Shown: in pieces, positions 8,499 through 18,125 of the stretch
Layout of the letters: each line of letters starts with the position of its first letter
How positions within the stretch are numbered: the first letter of the stretch is position 1
Assembly (NCBI RefSeq): GCF_021533195.1
Contig: NZ_JAJNKB010000005.1
Location: 186,001-250,000, forward strand
DNA: 64,000 bases
DNA from: Portibacter marinus
Lineage (GTDB): Bacteria; Bacteroidota; Bacteroidia; Chitinophagales; Saprospiraceae
Direction: 5' to 3'
The notes under the pieces: generated by a model
The model's input: the letters and a program-made list of their open reading frames with translations, nothing else
Databases searched by the model: none
What the model was told of the DNA's origin: nothing
Translations under genes and position numbers: made by a program

Positions 8499-8536
8499 AA
8501 TTCTTTAATTTAAATTTTAAATTTTAAAGTTCTTAA

Positions 8537-8549
8537 TGTCAATTTGACA
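8537..8549. promoter_or_regulatory. Palindrome TGTCAATTTGACA in the divergent susE/susC control region
   Basis: The sequence is a perfect 13-bp inverted repeat with 6-bp arms around a central T. It lies 39 bp from the start of the leftward SusE/F-like gene and covers the TTTG of the susC promoter. Its design matches the palindrome in front of the Nudix-type regulator gene, so the regulator may control both directions here. That link is inferred from similarity and position. Confidence 0.5.
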
Positions 8550-8576
8550 CAAAGTACTAAAAGTTTTATATTTTCG
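8543..8576 (+). promoter_or_regulatory. Bacteroidota-type promoter of susC
   Basis: TTTG at 8543-8546 and TATTTTCG at 8569-8576 fit the -33/-7 pattern TTTG...TAnnTTTG (7 of 8 in the -7 box) with a 22-bp spacer. The predicted transcript starts about 30 bases before the ATG at 8613. This supports the shorter susC start, because an ATG at 8544 would lie within the promoter. Confidence 0.6.
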
Positions 8577-8612
8577 CGGTACTTCATCACAAAAAACATT
8601 AAATTATTTTCA

Positions 8613-11564
8613 ATGAGGTTGACTAAATTATATTTGCTCAGAAGCAGTCTCGCCATACTCCTGGCCATCTGCTCCATTTTCTTCGCATACAGCCAGAAAA
8701 TGATTACCGGAATTGTCGTTGATGAGGAAACTCAAGATCCCTTAATCGGTGCTACCGTCGTTGCTAAAAACGATATCGGTAATGGGACAACCACAGATAT
8801 CGATGGCAGTTTTCAACTACAGGTGGATGAAGCAGAAGATGCCATAATTATTTCTTATACCGGATACAGGGACAAGGAAGTAGCATTGACCTCAAATGAA
8901 CTTGGAAGTATTACTCTTGCATTTGGTGAATTACTGGACGAGGTAGTCGTGGTGGGATATGGTACGGTTAAAAGAGAGGATGCGACAGGATCTATTCAGT
9001 CCGTAAGCTCAAAGGACTTTAACAAAGGAGCTATCACTGGACCTCAGCAATTGTTGTCAGGTAAGGTAGCAGGTGTTGCAATTACTACTGATGGTTCACC
9101 AGGAGGTGGATCGAAAATAAGGATTAGAGGGGAATCTTCACTTTCTGCCTCTAATGACCCTCTGATTGTTATAGATGGCGTGCCACTTGACAACGGCGGG
9201 GTGTCAGGAAATCGAAACCCTCTTAATATCATCAATCCCAACGATATCGAATCGATGACTGTTCTGAAAGATGCTTCTGCGTCAGCCATTTATGGTAACA
9301 GAGCGGCAGGCGGTGTCATTCTTATCACGACAAAGCAAGGAGAGTTGGGCAAGAAAGTACGAGTAGGATACAATGGTAATGTTTCTTTTGGTAACGCAGT
9401 CAATCAGGTGGATGTGTTGACCGCAGACGAATTCAGGGCCATACTTTCAGAAAGATACCCTGAGCCTCATCCAGCTACGGGCTTAACCGGAGAGGCTTCG
9501 ACCAATTGGCAAGATGAGGTATACCAACAAGCCATTGGAACAGACCACAACCTCAACGTTTCAGGTGGAATAGGAGTGGTGCCTTACAGAGTTTCCATTG
9601 GTTATACGGATATGCAGGGTCTCCTTAAAACAGATCATTTTAACAGATATACAGCCGGAGTAAATTTAACTCCAGGCTTGCTGAATAATGCCCTTCAACT
9701 TAAATTACATTTCAAGGGGATGTTGACCCAAAATCAATTTGCGGACCGGGGTGCGATAGGAAATGCATTGGGCTTTGATCCTACAAGAGATCCATTGGAT
9801 CCGGACAGCCCATATGGCGGCTTTACCACCTGGACCAATGTCAATGGAGAACCCAATGCAATTGCACCTACTAACCCCTTGGCACTACTGGAATTAAGGG
9901 ATGACCAATCCACCGTAAGACGATATCTGACCAATGTAAGTGCAGACTATAGAATTCCATTTTTGCCTGATCTCAGGGCGAATCTAAACCTGGCTTATGA
10001 TTATTCACTGGGAAGCGGAAGTGTCTCCGTGCCCACCTTTGCTTCCTTCGCCTTCAATGCCATTACTGGCGGGGGTGTGGAAAATATTTATGAGCAAACC
10101 AAGGAGAATGAACTCTTGGAATTTTACTTGAATTATAAGAAGAGCCTTGATCGACATACTTTCGATGTTCTGGGAGGATACTCATGGCAGCACTTTTTTG
10201 TCAATAATAGCTTTACAACTTCAGACGCGGCCGGGACGCCTTCAGAGACTCAGACGGGTAGCGACCCTGGTGAATTTTACCTGGTGTCATTGTATGGTAG
10301 AATCAATTATAATTACAATGACAGGGTTTTGGTGACCGGAACTTTGAGAAGAGATGGGACTTCCAGATTCTCTCCTGAGGAGCGATGGGGACTCTTCCCT
10401 GCGGCAGCATTGGCAGTGAAGGTCATAGAGAATGACAATACTTATTTAAATACGGTAAAAGCCAGAGCAGGTTGGGGTGTTACAGGTCAGCAGGAAATCG
10501 GTGATTACTATGCTTATCTAGCAAGATATCAGGTAGGTCTGAGCAATGCAGCCTATCAATTTGGGGATCAATTTGTGACCACTTTACGGCCAAATGGGTA
10601 TGACGGCGGAATCCGATGGGAGGAAACGTCTACTTATAACATAGGAGTTGATTTTTCTGTGATTCGCGATCGACTTACAGGTTCCATTGACGTCTATCAA
10701 AGAGATACTAAAGATCTTTTGAACCGGATTCCAGTTCCTGCTGGCACAAATCTCACGAACTTCATCACCACCAATGTGGGAAATATGCAAAACAGAGGAA
10801 TAGAAATAGCCTTAAATACCACTCCCATTTTGACAGATAAAGTGGTATGGGATTTTGCAGCTAATTTGGCGATCAATAGAAACGAAATTACGAAATTGAC
10901 GGCCACTGAAGATCCGACCTATGTTGGGATTTTGACAGGAGGAATTGCCGGTGGTGTAGGAAGTAATATTCAAATTCACAGCGTGGGTTTTGCTCCTAGT
11001 TCGTTTTATGTTTATGAGCAATTATACGATGAAGACGGGAACATTTTAGAAGGTCAGTTTGCAGATCGAAATGAAGATGGAGTGGTCAATGATGACGATA
11101 AGTACAGGTTTGAGAAAGCTGCTCCGGATTATGCGATAGGACTGACCAGTAATCTGACTATTGGTGATTTTGATCTGTCATTTGCAGGCCGGGCTAATAT
11201 AGGCAACTACGTTTATAACAATGTTGCCACGGATCAGGGATGGCTGGATCGTCTATATAATTCGAACAATGTGATATGGAATATTCATCAGGCTGCTATT
11301 GACAATAATATTGTCAAACAATCCAGTGTCACTTTTAGCGATGCTTATGTGGTGGATGCTTCATTTTTCAGACTGGATCACATCACCGCAGGTTACAATC
11401 TAGATAAGATTATTGGCCAAAATATCAGAATTTACTCAACTGTACAGAATCCATTTGTGTTAACCAATTACGAAGGACTAGACCCGGAGCTAGGAAATGG
11501 AATTGACAATAATGTCTATCCTAGACCAAGGACCATTTTGTTTGGAATTAGTGCTAATTTTTAA
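8613..11564 (+). CDS. susC: SusC/RagA-family TonB-linked outer-membrane glycan transporter
   Basis: The 983-residue protein starts MRLTKLYLLRSS with a signal peptide ending FAYSQ. A carboxypeptidase-regulatory-like domain follows (GIVVDEETQDPLIGATV through the YTGYRDKEV strand). The SusC-type TonB region EVVVVGYGTVKREDATGSI comes next, then plug (IRIRGESSL, PLIVIDGVPL, AIYGNRAAGGVILITTK) and a beta-barrel ending GISANF. SusC proteins import oligosaccharides through the outer membrane with a SusD lid. SusD follows after 9 bp and a GH53 enzyme after that. An ATG 69 bp upstream adds 23 residues ahead of the signal peptide and overlaps the promoter, so it was not used. Confidence 0.95.
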   Translation: MRLTKLYLLRSSLAILLAICSIFFAYSQKMITGIVVDEETQDPLIGATVVAKNDIGNGTTTDIDGSFQLQVDEAEDAIIISYTGYRDKEVALTSNELGSITLAFGELLDEVVVVGYGTVKREDATGSIQSVSSKDFNKGAITGPQQLLSGKVAGVAITTDGSPGGGSKIRIRGESSLSASNDPLIVIDGVPLDNGGVSGNRNPLNIINPNDIESMTVLKDASASAIYGNRAAGGVILITTKQGELGKKVRVGYNGNVSFGNAVNQVDVLTADEFRAILSERYPEPHPATGLTGEASTNWQDEVYQQAIGTDHNLNVSGGIGVVPYRVSIGYTDMQGLLKTDHFNRYTAGVNLTPGLLNNALQLKLHFKGMLTQNQFADRGAIGNALGFDPTRDPLDPDSPYGGFTTWTNVNGEPNAIAPTNPLALLELRDDQSTVRRYLTNVSADYRIPFLPDLRANLNLAYDYSLGSGSVSVPTFASFAFNAITGGGVENIYEQTKENELLEFYLNYKKSLDRHTFDVLGGYSWQHFFVNNSFTTSDAAGTPSETQTGSDPGEFYLVSLYGRINYNYNDRVLVTGTLRRDGTSRFSPEERWGLFPAAALAVKVIENDNTYLNTVKARAGWGVTGQQEIGDYYAYLARYQVGLSNAAYQFGDQFVTTLRPNGYDGGIRWEETSTYNIGVDFSVIRDRLTGSIDVYQRDTKDLLNRIPVPAGTNLTNFITTNVGNMQNRGIEIALNTTPILTDKVVWDFAANLAINRNEITKLTATEDPTYVGILTGGIAGGVGSNIQIHSVGFAPSSFYVYEQLYDEDGNILEGQFADRNEDGVVNDDDKYRFEKAAPDYAIGLTSNLTIGDFDLSFAGRANIGNYVYNNVATDQGWLDRLYNSNNVIWNIHQAAIDNNIVKQSSVTFSDAYVVDASFFRLDHITAGYNLDKIIGQNIRIYSTVQNPFVLTNYEGLDPELGNGIDNNVYPRPRTILFGISANF

Positions 11565-11573
11565 AAAAAGATC

Positions 11574-13757
11574 ATGAAATATATAAAGATAATTTTTTCA
11601 TTAGGCTTATTAATGGTGAGTGTAGGTTGTTTTAAGGACCTGGATACAGTGCCATTGGATGAGGATGTGGTGACTGCCAATGTGGTTTTCGAAGACCCGG
11701 AATCCTATCTTAGAGTCTTGGCCAAGTTGTATGCTGGATTAGCAGTATCAGGTCAACAAGGTCCAGCGGGTCAAGCTGATATAGAAGGAATTGATGAAGG
11801 TTTTGGGCAATATTTACGTGGCTACTGGTATCATCAGGAACTGACCACGGACGAAGCGCTTATAGGTTGGAATGATCAAACCATCGCAGATTTTCATGCA
11901 CAATCGTGGACTTCTTCTGATGGATTTATTTTCGCACATTACTCCAGGATATTTTATCAAATTGCCCTGGCTAATGAATACCTGAGGGAAACTACAGATG
12001 AAAAATTGGCAGAAAGAGGCGTTGATCCTGCACTAGAATCTGACATTCAAGGGTATAGAGCGGAAGCCAGATTTTTGAGGGCACTGAGTTATTACCATGC
12101 CCTTGACTTGTTCAGGAATGTGCCTTTCGTTACTGAAAATGATATTGTGGGTTCATTCTTTCCTGAGCAGATCCAAGGACCTGAACTCTTTAATTTTATA
12201 GAGGCTGATCTGAAAGAAATTGAAACAGAGATCGCTACTGTTAGGACCAATCCTTATGGTCGTGCAGATCAGGGAGCGGTTTGGGCACTCCTGGCCAAGC
12301 TGTATTTAAATGCAGAAATCTATACCGGAACTGAAAGATATGCAGACTGCCTGGAATATTGTACGAAATTGATCAATGCAGGTTATGAATTGGATGATCA
12401 ATACCAGCACCTCTTCCTTGCGGATAATCATTTATCTTCTGAGGTAATTTTCCCGATCACTTTTGATGGAATCAATACCAGAACCTGGGGAGGAACAACG
12501 TTTATCGTCAGTGCAGGTATCGGAGGTTCTATGGACCCAAGGGCTTCTGGCGTGGCCAATGGTTGGGGCGGTGTAAGAACAACTAAGGAGTTTGTCCAAA
12601 AATTTCCTAATGAAGATCAAGTGCTTGTTGAACCTAGCCAAGGTAGTACCAGGCAGTATCCGAAAGTCTATATACCGGGATCTTTTAATGATTTCAATGC
12701 TTCTGATACAGAAAACTCACTTTCCTCTAAGAATAGCAATAAGATATTTGAAGGTTACCGATATTTTGCTGAAGACAATACAGAGTTTGTAGTTACAACC
12801 ATTCCCTCATTAGCACTTAAATTAGGTGATAACGAAGGCGATGGAGTTCTGGAATCAAATGGTGCCAATATCGTAGTACCAGAATCTGGCTTTTATTATA
12901 TCAGGGTGAATCTGAACGACAATACTTATGTCATTGAGAAGCAGGAATTTGGAGTAATTGGAGATGCGACATCTGCAGGATGGGAAGGCGAGGATTTAGA
13001 TCTGGAGTGGGATGCTGACTTGGAAGCCTTAAAAATCAGTGTTAATCTATCTGCGGGTGGAATGAAATTCAGAGCAAATGATGCCTGGGATATCAATTAT
13101 GGCGATACAGGTGCGGACGCCATTCTTGAATTAGATGGTGATGATATTGTGATCGAAAAAGGCGGTAATTATGAAATCATACTCTATTTAGATAAACCAG
13201 ACTATACTTATCAGATCAACTTTCTTGACTTTGATCGAAGGAAGCTGTTTTACACGCAAGGTCAATCCTTAGAGATAGAAGACGTCGGACTATTTACAGA
13301 TGGTTATGCCATTCGAAAGTTCAAAAACATCAACCGAGACGGTACACCTGGTTCTGATAATTCGCATCCGGACACGGACTTCCCTGTATTCAGGCTGGCA
13401 GACATTTATTTAATGGCGGCTGAATCGATATTGAAAACGGGTAGAGACAGGTCCCTGGCGTTAGATTATGTCAATAGGGTCAGGACAAGAGCCTTTCAAG
13501 GTGAGTCCTCTAATATTTCAGATGCTGAGCTGACTTTAGACTTTATTCTGGATGAGAGAGCAAGAGAATTATATTGGGAGTGTCACAGAAGAACAGACTT
13601 GATTAGATTCGGACAGTTTACGGATGGTGATTATTTGTGGGCATGGAAAGGTGGCGTTAAGGAAGGAAAGAAAGTCGAGCCTTATCGCGCGATATTTCCA
13701 ATCCCGGCGTCTGACATCAGTGGCAATCCAAATCTGGAGCAAAATCCGGGATACTAA
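11574..13757 (+). CDS. susD: SusD-family glycan-binding lipoprotein with two inserted SusE/F-like modules
   Basis: The product is 727 residues, clearly longer than a usual SusD (about 500-600). It starts with a lipoprotein signal ending VSVGC (Cys16). The N-terminal SusD/TPR part holds RAEARFLRALSYYHALDLF. The C-terminal part (GYAIRKFKN, PVFRLADIYLMAAESI, ERARELYWECHRRTDLIRFG) is also classical. Between them lie two extra modules at about 364-456 (VYIPGSFNDF to YVIEK) and 459-552 (FGVIGDATSAGW, MKFRANDAWDINYGD, YTYQINF). Their pattern matches the repeats of the SusE/F-like protein encoded nearby. Binding capacity of the lid is thus probably enlarged. It sits between susC (9 bp) and GH53 (5 bp) in one operon. 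Confidence 0.93.
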   Translation: MKYIKIIFSLGLLMVSVGCFKDLDTVPLDEDVVTANVVFEDPESYLRVLAKLYAGLAVSGQQGPAGQADIEGIDEGFGQYLRGYWYHQELTTDEALIGWNDQTIADFHAQSWTSSDGFIFAHYSRIFYQIALANEYLRETTDEKLAERGVDPALESDIQGYRAEARFLRALSYYHALDLFRNVPFVTENDIVGSFFPEQIQGPELFNFIEADLKEIETEIATVRTNPYGRADQGAVWALLAKLYLNAEIYTGTERYADCLEYCTKLINAGYELDDQYQHLFLADNHLSSEVIFPITFDGINTRTWGGTTFIVSAGIGGSMDPRASGVANGWGGVRTTKEFVQKFPNEDQVLVEPSQGSTRQYPKVYIPGSFNDFNASDTENSLSSKNSNKIFEGYRYFAEDNTEFVVTTIPSLALKLGDNEGDGVLESNGANIVVPESGFYYIRVNLNDNTYVIEKQEFGVIGDATSAGWEGEDLDLEWDADLEALKISVNLSAGGMKFRANDAWDINYGDTGADAILELDGDDIVIEKGGNYEIILYLDKPDYTYQINFLDFDRRKLFYTQGQSLEIEDVGLFTDGYAIRKFKNINRDGTPGSDNSHPDTDFPVFRLADIYLMAAESILKTGRDRSLALDYVNRVRTRAFQGESSNISDAELTLDFILDERARELYWECHRRTDLIRFGQFTDGDYLWAWKGGVKEGKKVEPYRAIFPIPASDISGNPNLEQNPGY

Positions 13758-13762
13758 AAAAA

Positions 13763-15160
13763 ATGGTGATCTGGAAATATCTGATTTTAAGTTATTTATG
13801 TTTAATGTTTTGCATCTTTGGGCAGGCACAGGAATTTTACTACGGCGCCGATCAGTCCTACGTCAATGAAATGGAAGATTGTGGTGTCGTCTACAAAGAA
13901 AATGGCGAAACCAAGGATGTCTACGATATTTTTCAGGATTACGGGAGTAATCTCGTTCGATTGCGATTGTGGCACACACCGGAATGGTATGACCAGTTAA
14001 ACGATGGCAAGCGATATTCCGATCTTCAAGATGTCAAGAAATCAATTCAGAGAGCTAAGGAGCATGACATGTCGGTCTTATTGGATTTTCACCTTTCCGA
14101 TGAATGGGCCGATCCGGGAAAGCAAATCATTCCGAAAGCGTGGGAAGGAGTTGCGAATGACCTTGAAGTATTAAAGGATTCCTTGTACAACTATATTTAC
14201 AGTACACTTAGCAGTCTGCATAATGATGGATTGCTGCCTGACATGGTGCAGGTGGGCAATGAAACGAATAAAGGAATTTTGCAAACTAAAGAGGACAATC
14301 AGGAGTGGAAACTGGAATGGCCAAGAAATGCTGAGCTATTCAATCATGGCATTAAGGCGGTAAGAGATATAGCGCGAGATCTGGGTAAAGAGATACAAGT
14401 CATGGTTCATTTCGCCGGACCTGAAGATGCCATTTGGTTGATGGAGCAGTTTTGGAGCAATGGCGTGCAAGATTTTGATATCATTGGTCTGTCCTACTAC
14501 TGGGCATGGCATAAACCTACTACCATAAAGCGGGCAGGCGACATCATTGACATGTTCAGAACAAAATACGACAAGGAAGTTATGGTAGTAGAAACGGGTT
14601 ATATTTGGACCACAGCATCTAATGATTCAGCCAATAATATTATTTCGGAAATTGATGAAAATTATGGTGCAGCTTCTCCGGCAAGTCAAAAGGCTTGGCT
14701 GATAGATTTGAAAAATGAAGTTCAGAACTCAGGAGGTTTAGGGATGATCTATTGGGAGCCTTCATGGGTGTCTTCGGAGTGTCGGACTCTTTGGGGTAAA
14801 GGTTCGCATCAGGAGCATGCGACTTTTTTTGATTTCAATTCTAATTTACTCATTCCGGGGGGTGTTGAATGGATGAAGGAAAACAGTGTATCTATCGAGG
14901 AAAAAGTAGTTGGAACTTCTATCCAGATCAGCTATGACACCATCAACCATAACTTGGTAGTATCACTTCCATCGGAACCTAGAGATTCTTATGCATATAG
15001 AATCACAGATCTCACGGGAAGACTTTTGCTGCAAGGAAGGATCTCCAGTCAGCTTCAGTATATACCGATCGATCTTAAGCAGCCTCAGTATGTAGTAATC
15101 AGTATTAATGAAGGAAATCAACTTCTAAAGACTTTAAAGCAATTCATAAGCTCACATTAG
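13763..15160 (+). CDS. GH53 endo-beta-1,4-galactanase, secreted
   Basis: The 465-residue protein has a signal peptide ending FGQAQ. Its catalytic domain opens with GADQSYVNEMEDCGVVY and continues NLVRLRLWHTP, the GH53 signature. The predicted acid/base is Glu167 in QVGNET and the nucleophile Glu277 in VVETGY, and IYWEPSW follows as in the family. GH53 enzymes cut beta-1,4-galactan, such as type I arabinogalactan side chains of pectin. Combined with SusC, SusD and SusE-like proteins this resembles the galactan locus of Bacteroides thetaiotaomicron. The C-terminal 80 residues resemble a T9SS sorting domain (YRITDLTGRLLLQG) but lack the usual PNP opening. It starts 5 bp after susD, and no terminator is visible before the convergent gene. 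Confidence 0.93.
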   Translation: MVIWKYLILSYLCLMFCIFGQAQEFYYGADQSYVNEMEDCGVVYKENGETKDVYDIFQDYGSNLVRLRLWHTPEWYDQLNDGKRYSDLQDVKKSIQRAKEHDMSVLLDFHLSDEWADPGKQIIPKAWEGVANDLEVLKDSLYNYIYSTLSSLHNDGLLPDMVQVGNETNKGILQTKEDNQEWKLEWPRNAELFNHGIKAVRDIARDLGKEIQVMVHFAGPEDAIWLMEQFWSNGVQDFDIIGLSYYWAWHKPTTIKRAGDIIDMFRTKYDKEVMVVETGYIWTTASNDSANNIISEIDENYGAASPASQKAWLIDLKNEVQNSGGLGMIYWEPSWVSSECRTLWGKGSHQEHATFFDFNSNLLIPGGVEWMKENSVSIEEKVVGTSIQISYDTINHNLVVSLPSEPRDSYAYRITDLTGRLLLQGRISSQLQYIPIDLKQPQYVVISINEGNQLLKTLKQFISSH

Positions 15161-15240
15161 TGATTAAAAATGAGGCTCCGTTTGGATAAGCCAATGGTCA
15201 ACTGATAACTGATAGAATACTATTCGTAGATTAAAGCGGA

Positions 15241-16212
15241 TTAAGAGATGTAACCATTTGCCTTAGCATGTTCCAACATGACTGATGAAGAATCTGTTAA
15301 TATCACTTCAGTTTCATGATCAGAGTGTTCTTCCACTAATTTTTCGACTCTTTTTGCATTCTTATTTCTTCTGGTTTGTCTAATATAAATGGCGGCAATT
15401 TGACCTTCATATTCATGGGCAAGTTCGGTGTAAAAATCCGCATCCTCTGCTGCTGTATCTCCTAGCATGATAAATTTAAGATTTGGATGATTGTCCAGTA
15501 CACGCTTGATGGAGACCAATTTGTGATCATGAAAATTTCCAACGGGATTTAAACCATAGTCACGCAACAAGATAGGTCCTTTCGGAAGTCCCTGAAGATC
15601 CATAAACTCACTTAGGGTATCAAAAATATTCCAGGGACTGTGTGAGATGTAAAATATGGGATGCTGATCATCTGCAAACTTGCTGAAGAGTTCCACTATT
15701 CCCTCCATCGGTAACCTTTGATGTGCATCTTTGAAAAAAGTGGCATACAGCATTTTCAATTTGAAAATTGAGGTCACATTGGTTTTCAGAACTGTATCAT
15801 CGATATCGGTAATGATTCCATATTGAGCATCCTTAGCCGCGAAGAAAACTTCTGCAACAGCTGATTCTATTCCATGTGATGTCACAATGGCCTGAATCCA
15901 ATTCGATTTGTAATTGTGTTGATAATCCCATTCTACATCCAAGGTAAAATACCCCTCTCGATCGGTTACTACTTCATACTCTCTGCCTTTGATTTCTATG
16001 TTAACTTTGACACCTGGTACTTCATCGGTCTCGAAACGTTTGAAATTTTGAATCAGGTTTCGGATGGCACCTTCCGTTTCTCCTTCGAAAATGCCTTCAT
16101 TCTCCAATACCCTGCCTTTGATCCACAAACTATTAGGTGATGCGTAACCATAGTAGGGTTGAATCATTAAAGGATCTTTCTTGTTGATTTTCGAGCGCAG
16201 ATTTCGTAACAT
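15241..16212 (-). CDS. APP1-type phosphatidate phosphatase-domain protein (DUF2183)
   Basis: The 323-residue protein has an N-terminal beta-sandwich segment (about 20-130, with DREGYFTLDVEW) and a HAD-like C-terminal domain with the metal/nucleophile motif DIDDTV, then FYISHSPWN and IMLGDTAAEDADFY. This is the catalytic domain of the yeast actin-patch protein App1, a Mg-dependent phosphatidate phosphatase. The bacterial homologues have no settled role. No signal peptide is seen, so it is probably cytoplasmic. It follows the SusA-like GH13 gene after 44 bp on the same strand, and no link to glycan use is evident. Confidence 0.85.
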   Translation of the reverse strand: MLRNLRSKINKKDPLMIQPYYGYASPNSLWIKGRVLENEGIFEGETEGAIRNLIQNFKRFETDEVPGVKVNIEIKGREYEVVTDREGYFTLDVEWDYQHNYKSNWIQAIVTSHGIESAVAEVFFAAKDAQYGIITDIDDTVLKTNVTSIFKLKMLYATFFKDAHQRLPMEGIVELFSKFADDQHPIFYISHSPWNIFDTLSEFMDLQGLPKGPILLRDYGLNPVGNFHDHKLVSIKRVLDNHPNLKFIMLGDTAAEDADFYTELAHEYEGQIAAIYIRQTRRNKNAKRVEKLVEEHSDHETEVILTDSSSVMLEHAKANGYIS

Positions 16213-16256
16213 AGACTAATTTTTACAAGCCTAATGTCGGTAAAGCGTTTTTTGTT

Positions 16257-18068
16257 CTATTCAAGAATATAGGCCGTCTTAGGCATTAATGTGATGGTAT
16301 TTCTCAGATCCATCTCGGTGCCGCTGATGACATCTCTGGCGGTTTGTTGTGGAAAATACTTTTTATAGCGATCGAGGGATAGTGATACTGTCTCTTCATT
16401 TTTATTGAGAACCACCATGACCCGATCGTCACCGCTGTGTCTTATGTAAACATAAACGTCATTGATTTCTGGTGCAAAATGTACCAGTTCACCGTTGTGA
16501 ATGACTTCATTATCTCTGCGCCATCGTAGAATTTTTCGCATATAGGACCGGAAATCTTCCTCTTCCTGTGTCAGCTCAGGATCTTCATTCGGCCATCCAC
16601 CTGGAAAATCAGACCTAATTTCGCCGTGATCTCCAGTGCTATCTGCCATCAAGACCTCCGTTCCATAGTAAAATTGTGGAATTCCCCTCATCGTGGCAAA
16701 ATAGGCGATGGCCATTCTGGTTTTAGCAACATCCTCTCCCAGTTGTGCATGAATTCTGCTCATATCATGATTGTCAGGAAATATGACCATGTTCATAGGG
16801 TCAGGGTAGAGATAATCCAGTCCTAATTTTTCATAGACATGGTTCCAGGATGAGTGCCAATTTTCTTCTTCTGTCAATGACTTAACGAGTGCATTTTGAA
16901 TCGGAAAGTCCATGAGACTCTTCAAATCAGAGGTATAATCATTGGGGTTATCCTTACCTTTTTGCCAATAACTGACTACTACAGGATTGAGATACCATTC
17001 TTCAGCAACGATATTAAAATTGGGGTATTCAGTCATTACAGCCTTGGTCCAGTCCGCCATGAAATACATATTGGGATAGGGGTAAGTATCTTGTCTGATC
17101 CCTGAAATTCCCGCAAATTCAATCCACCATATGGTATTTTGAATTAGGTATTTGGCCATGCTGGGGTTTTCCTGATTGAGATCCGGCATAGAAGGCACAA
17201 ACCACCCTTTGAAAAACTGACGTCTGTCCTCTTCGGTAGCATAGGGGTCCAATATGACGGTTTTTCGATGATTGGTGTTGGTATACTCCGGCCATTGATT
17301 GATCCAGTCTTCCGATGGCAAATCTTTCATCCACCAATGTTCTAGGCCACAATGATTGGCAATCATATCCATAATCACTTTGATCCCTTTATCACGAGCG
17401 AGATCACAAAGCTTCAGGTAATCTTCATTGGTGCCATAGCGTGGATCTACTTTGTAGTAATCCGTGGTGGAATAGCCGTGATAGGAATACGTTTCCATGT
17501 CATTTTCCAATATGGGATTGAGCCAAATGGACGTAAAACCCATGTCTTTGATGTAATCCAGATGATTGATGATTCCCTGGATATCTCCGCCATGTCTGCC
17601 ACCTAACAACTCTCGATCGACTTCTTCTTTCAAACCCGGCACATTGTCATTTTCAGGGTTACCGTTCGAGAAACGGTCGGGTGTAATCAAATACATGACA
17701 TCAGAACTGTTAAAACCTTGGATATTAGCACGTTGAGGATTTCTTTCCAGAATGGGGTAGGAGTGAGTGATGACAAGGTCATCACCACTGTACAACATGA
17801 TATCGACATTTCCTGCTGCAGCATTTTCTAATATATCAATGGTAATGAAAAGATAATTGGGATTCTCATAGGCTTTGTGCGACAACAATTTCACACCTTC
17901 ATACTTGATTTTAGGTGTCAAAGTCGCGAGATCTTTCCCATACATCATGATTTCGATTTCATGATGTTTCATGTCTACCCACCAATTAGGGGGCTCCACT
18001 CTTTCCAAGGATTGGGTAAAGGAAAATAGGGGTGTGCAAATCAGGATAAATAGTACAAATCTTTTCAT
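16257..18068 (-). CDS. susA: SusA-like GH13 neopullulanase/cyclomaltodextrinase, periplasmic
   Basis: The 603-residue enzyme starts MKRFVLFILICTPLFSFTQS, a signal peptide, followed by the N-terminal Ig-like domain of cyclomaltodextrinases (RVEPPNWWVDMKH). The barrel opens at VMYLITPDRFSNG. GH13 regions are DMIANH 234-239, GIRQD with nucleophile Asp327, acid/base Glu356 in IVAEEW, and NHD at 433-435. This matches SusA, which cleaves maltooligosaccharides and pullulan after import into the periplasm. It would complete digestion of products released by the secreted GH13. The start at 18068 is preferred over one 33 bp upstream that would place a hydrophobic stretch before the signal peptide. Confidence 0.88.
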   Translation of the reverse strand: MKRFVLFILICTPLFSFTQSLERVEPPNWWVDMKHHEIEIMMYGKDLATLTPKIKYEGVKLLSHKAYENPNYLFITIDILENAAAGNVDIMLYSGDDLVITHSYPILERNPQRANIQGFNSSDVMYLITPDRFSNGNPENDNVPGLKEEVDRELLGGRHGGDIQGIINHLDYIKDMGFTSIWLNPILENDMETYSYHGYSTTDYYKVDPRYGTNEDYLKLCDLARDKGIKVIMDMIANHCGLEHWWMKDLPSEDWINQWPEYTNTNHRKTVILDPYATEEDRRQFFKGWFVPSMPDLNQENPSMAKYLIQNTIWWIEFAGISGIRQDTYPYPNMYFMADWTKAVMTEYPNFNIVAEEWYLNPVVVSYWQKGKDNPNDYTSDLKSLMDFPIQNALVKSLTEEENWHSSWNHVYEKLGLDYLYPDPMNMVIFPDNHDMSRIHAQLGEDVAKTRMAIAYFATMRGIPQFYYGTEVLMADSTGDHGEIRSDFPGGWPNEDPELTQEEEDFRSYMRKILRWRRDNEVIHNGELVHFAPEINDVYVYIRHSGDDRVMVVLNKNEETVSLSLDRYKKYFPQQTARDVISGTEMDLRNTITLMPKTAYILE

Positions 18069-18125
18069 CCTTAAAAATATGAAAAATAAGGTGTCAGACA
18101 AACACTATCAGGCCACTTTGATCCT

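Noticed and set aside
8544-8612. Longer start of the SusC protein
   Set aside because: It would put 23 residues before the signal peptide and overlap the promoter elements.
18091-18105. Third operator copy (GTGTCAGACAAACAC) before the SusA-like gene
   Set aside because: Only the outer four bases on each side pair; the inner bases do not fit the pattern, so it was kept only as a weak remark.
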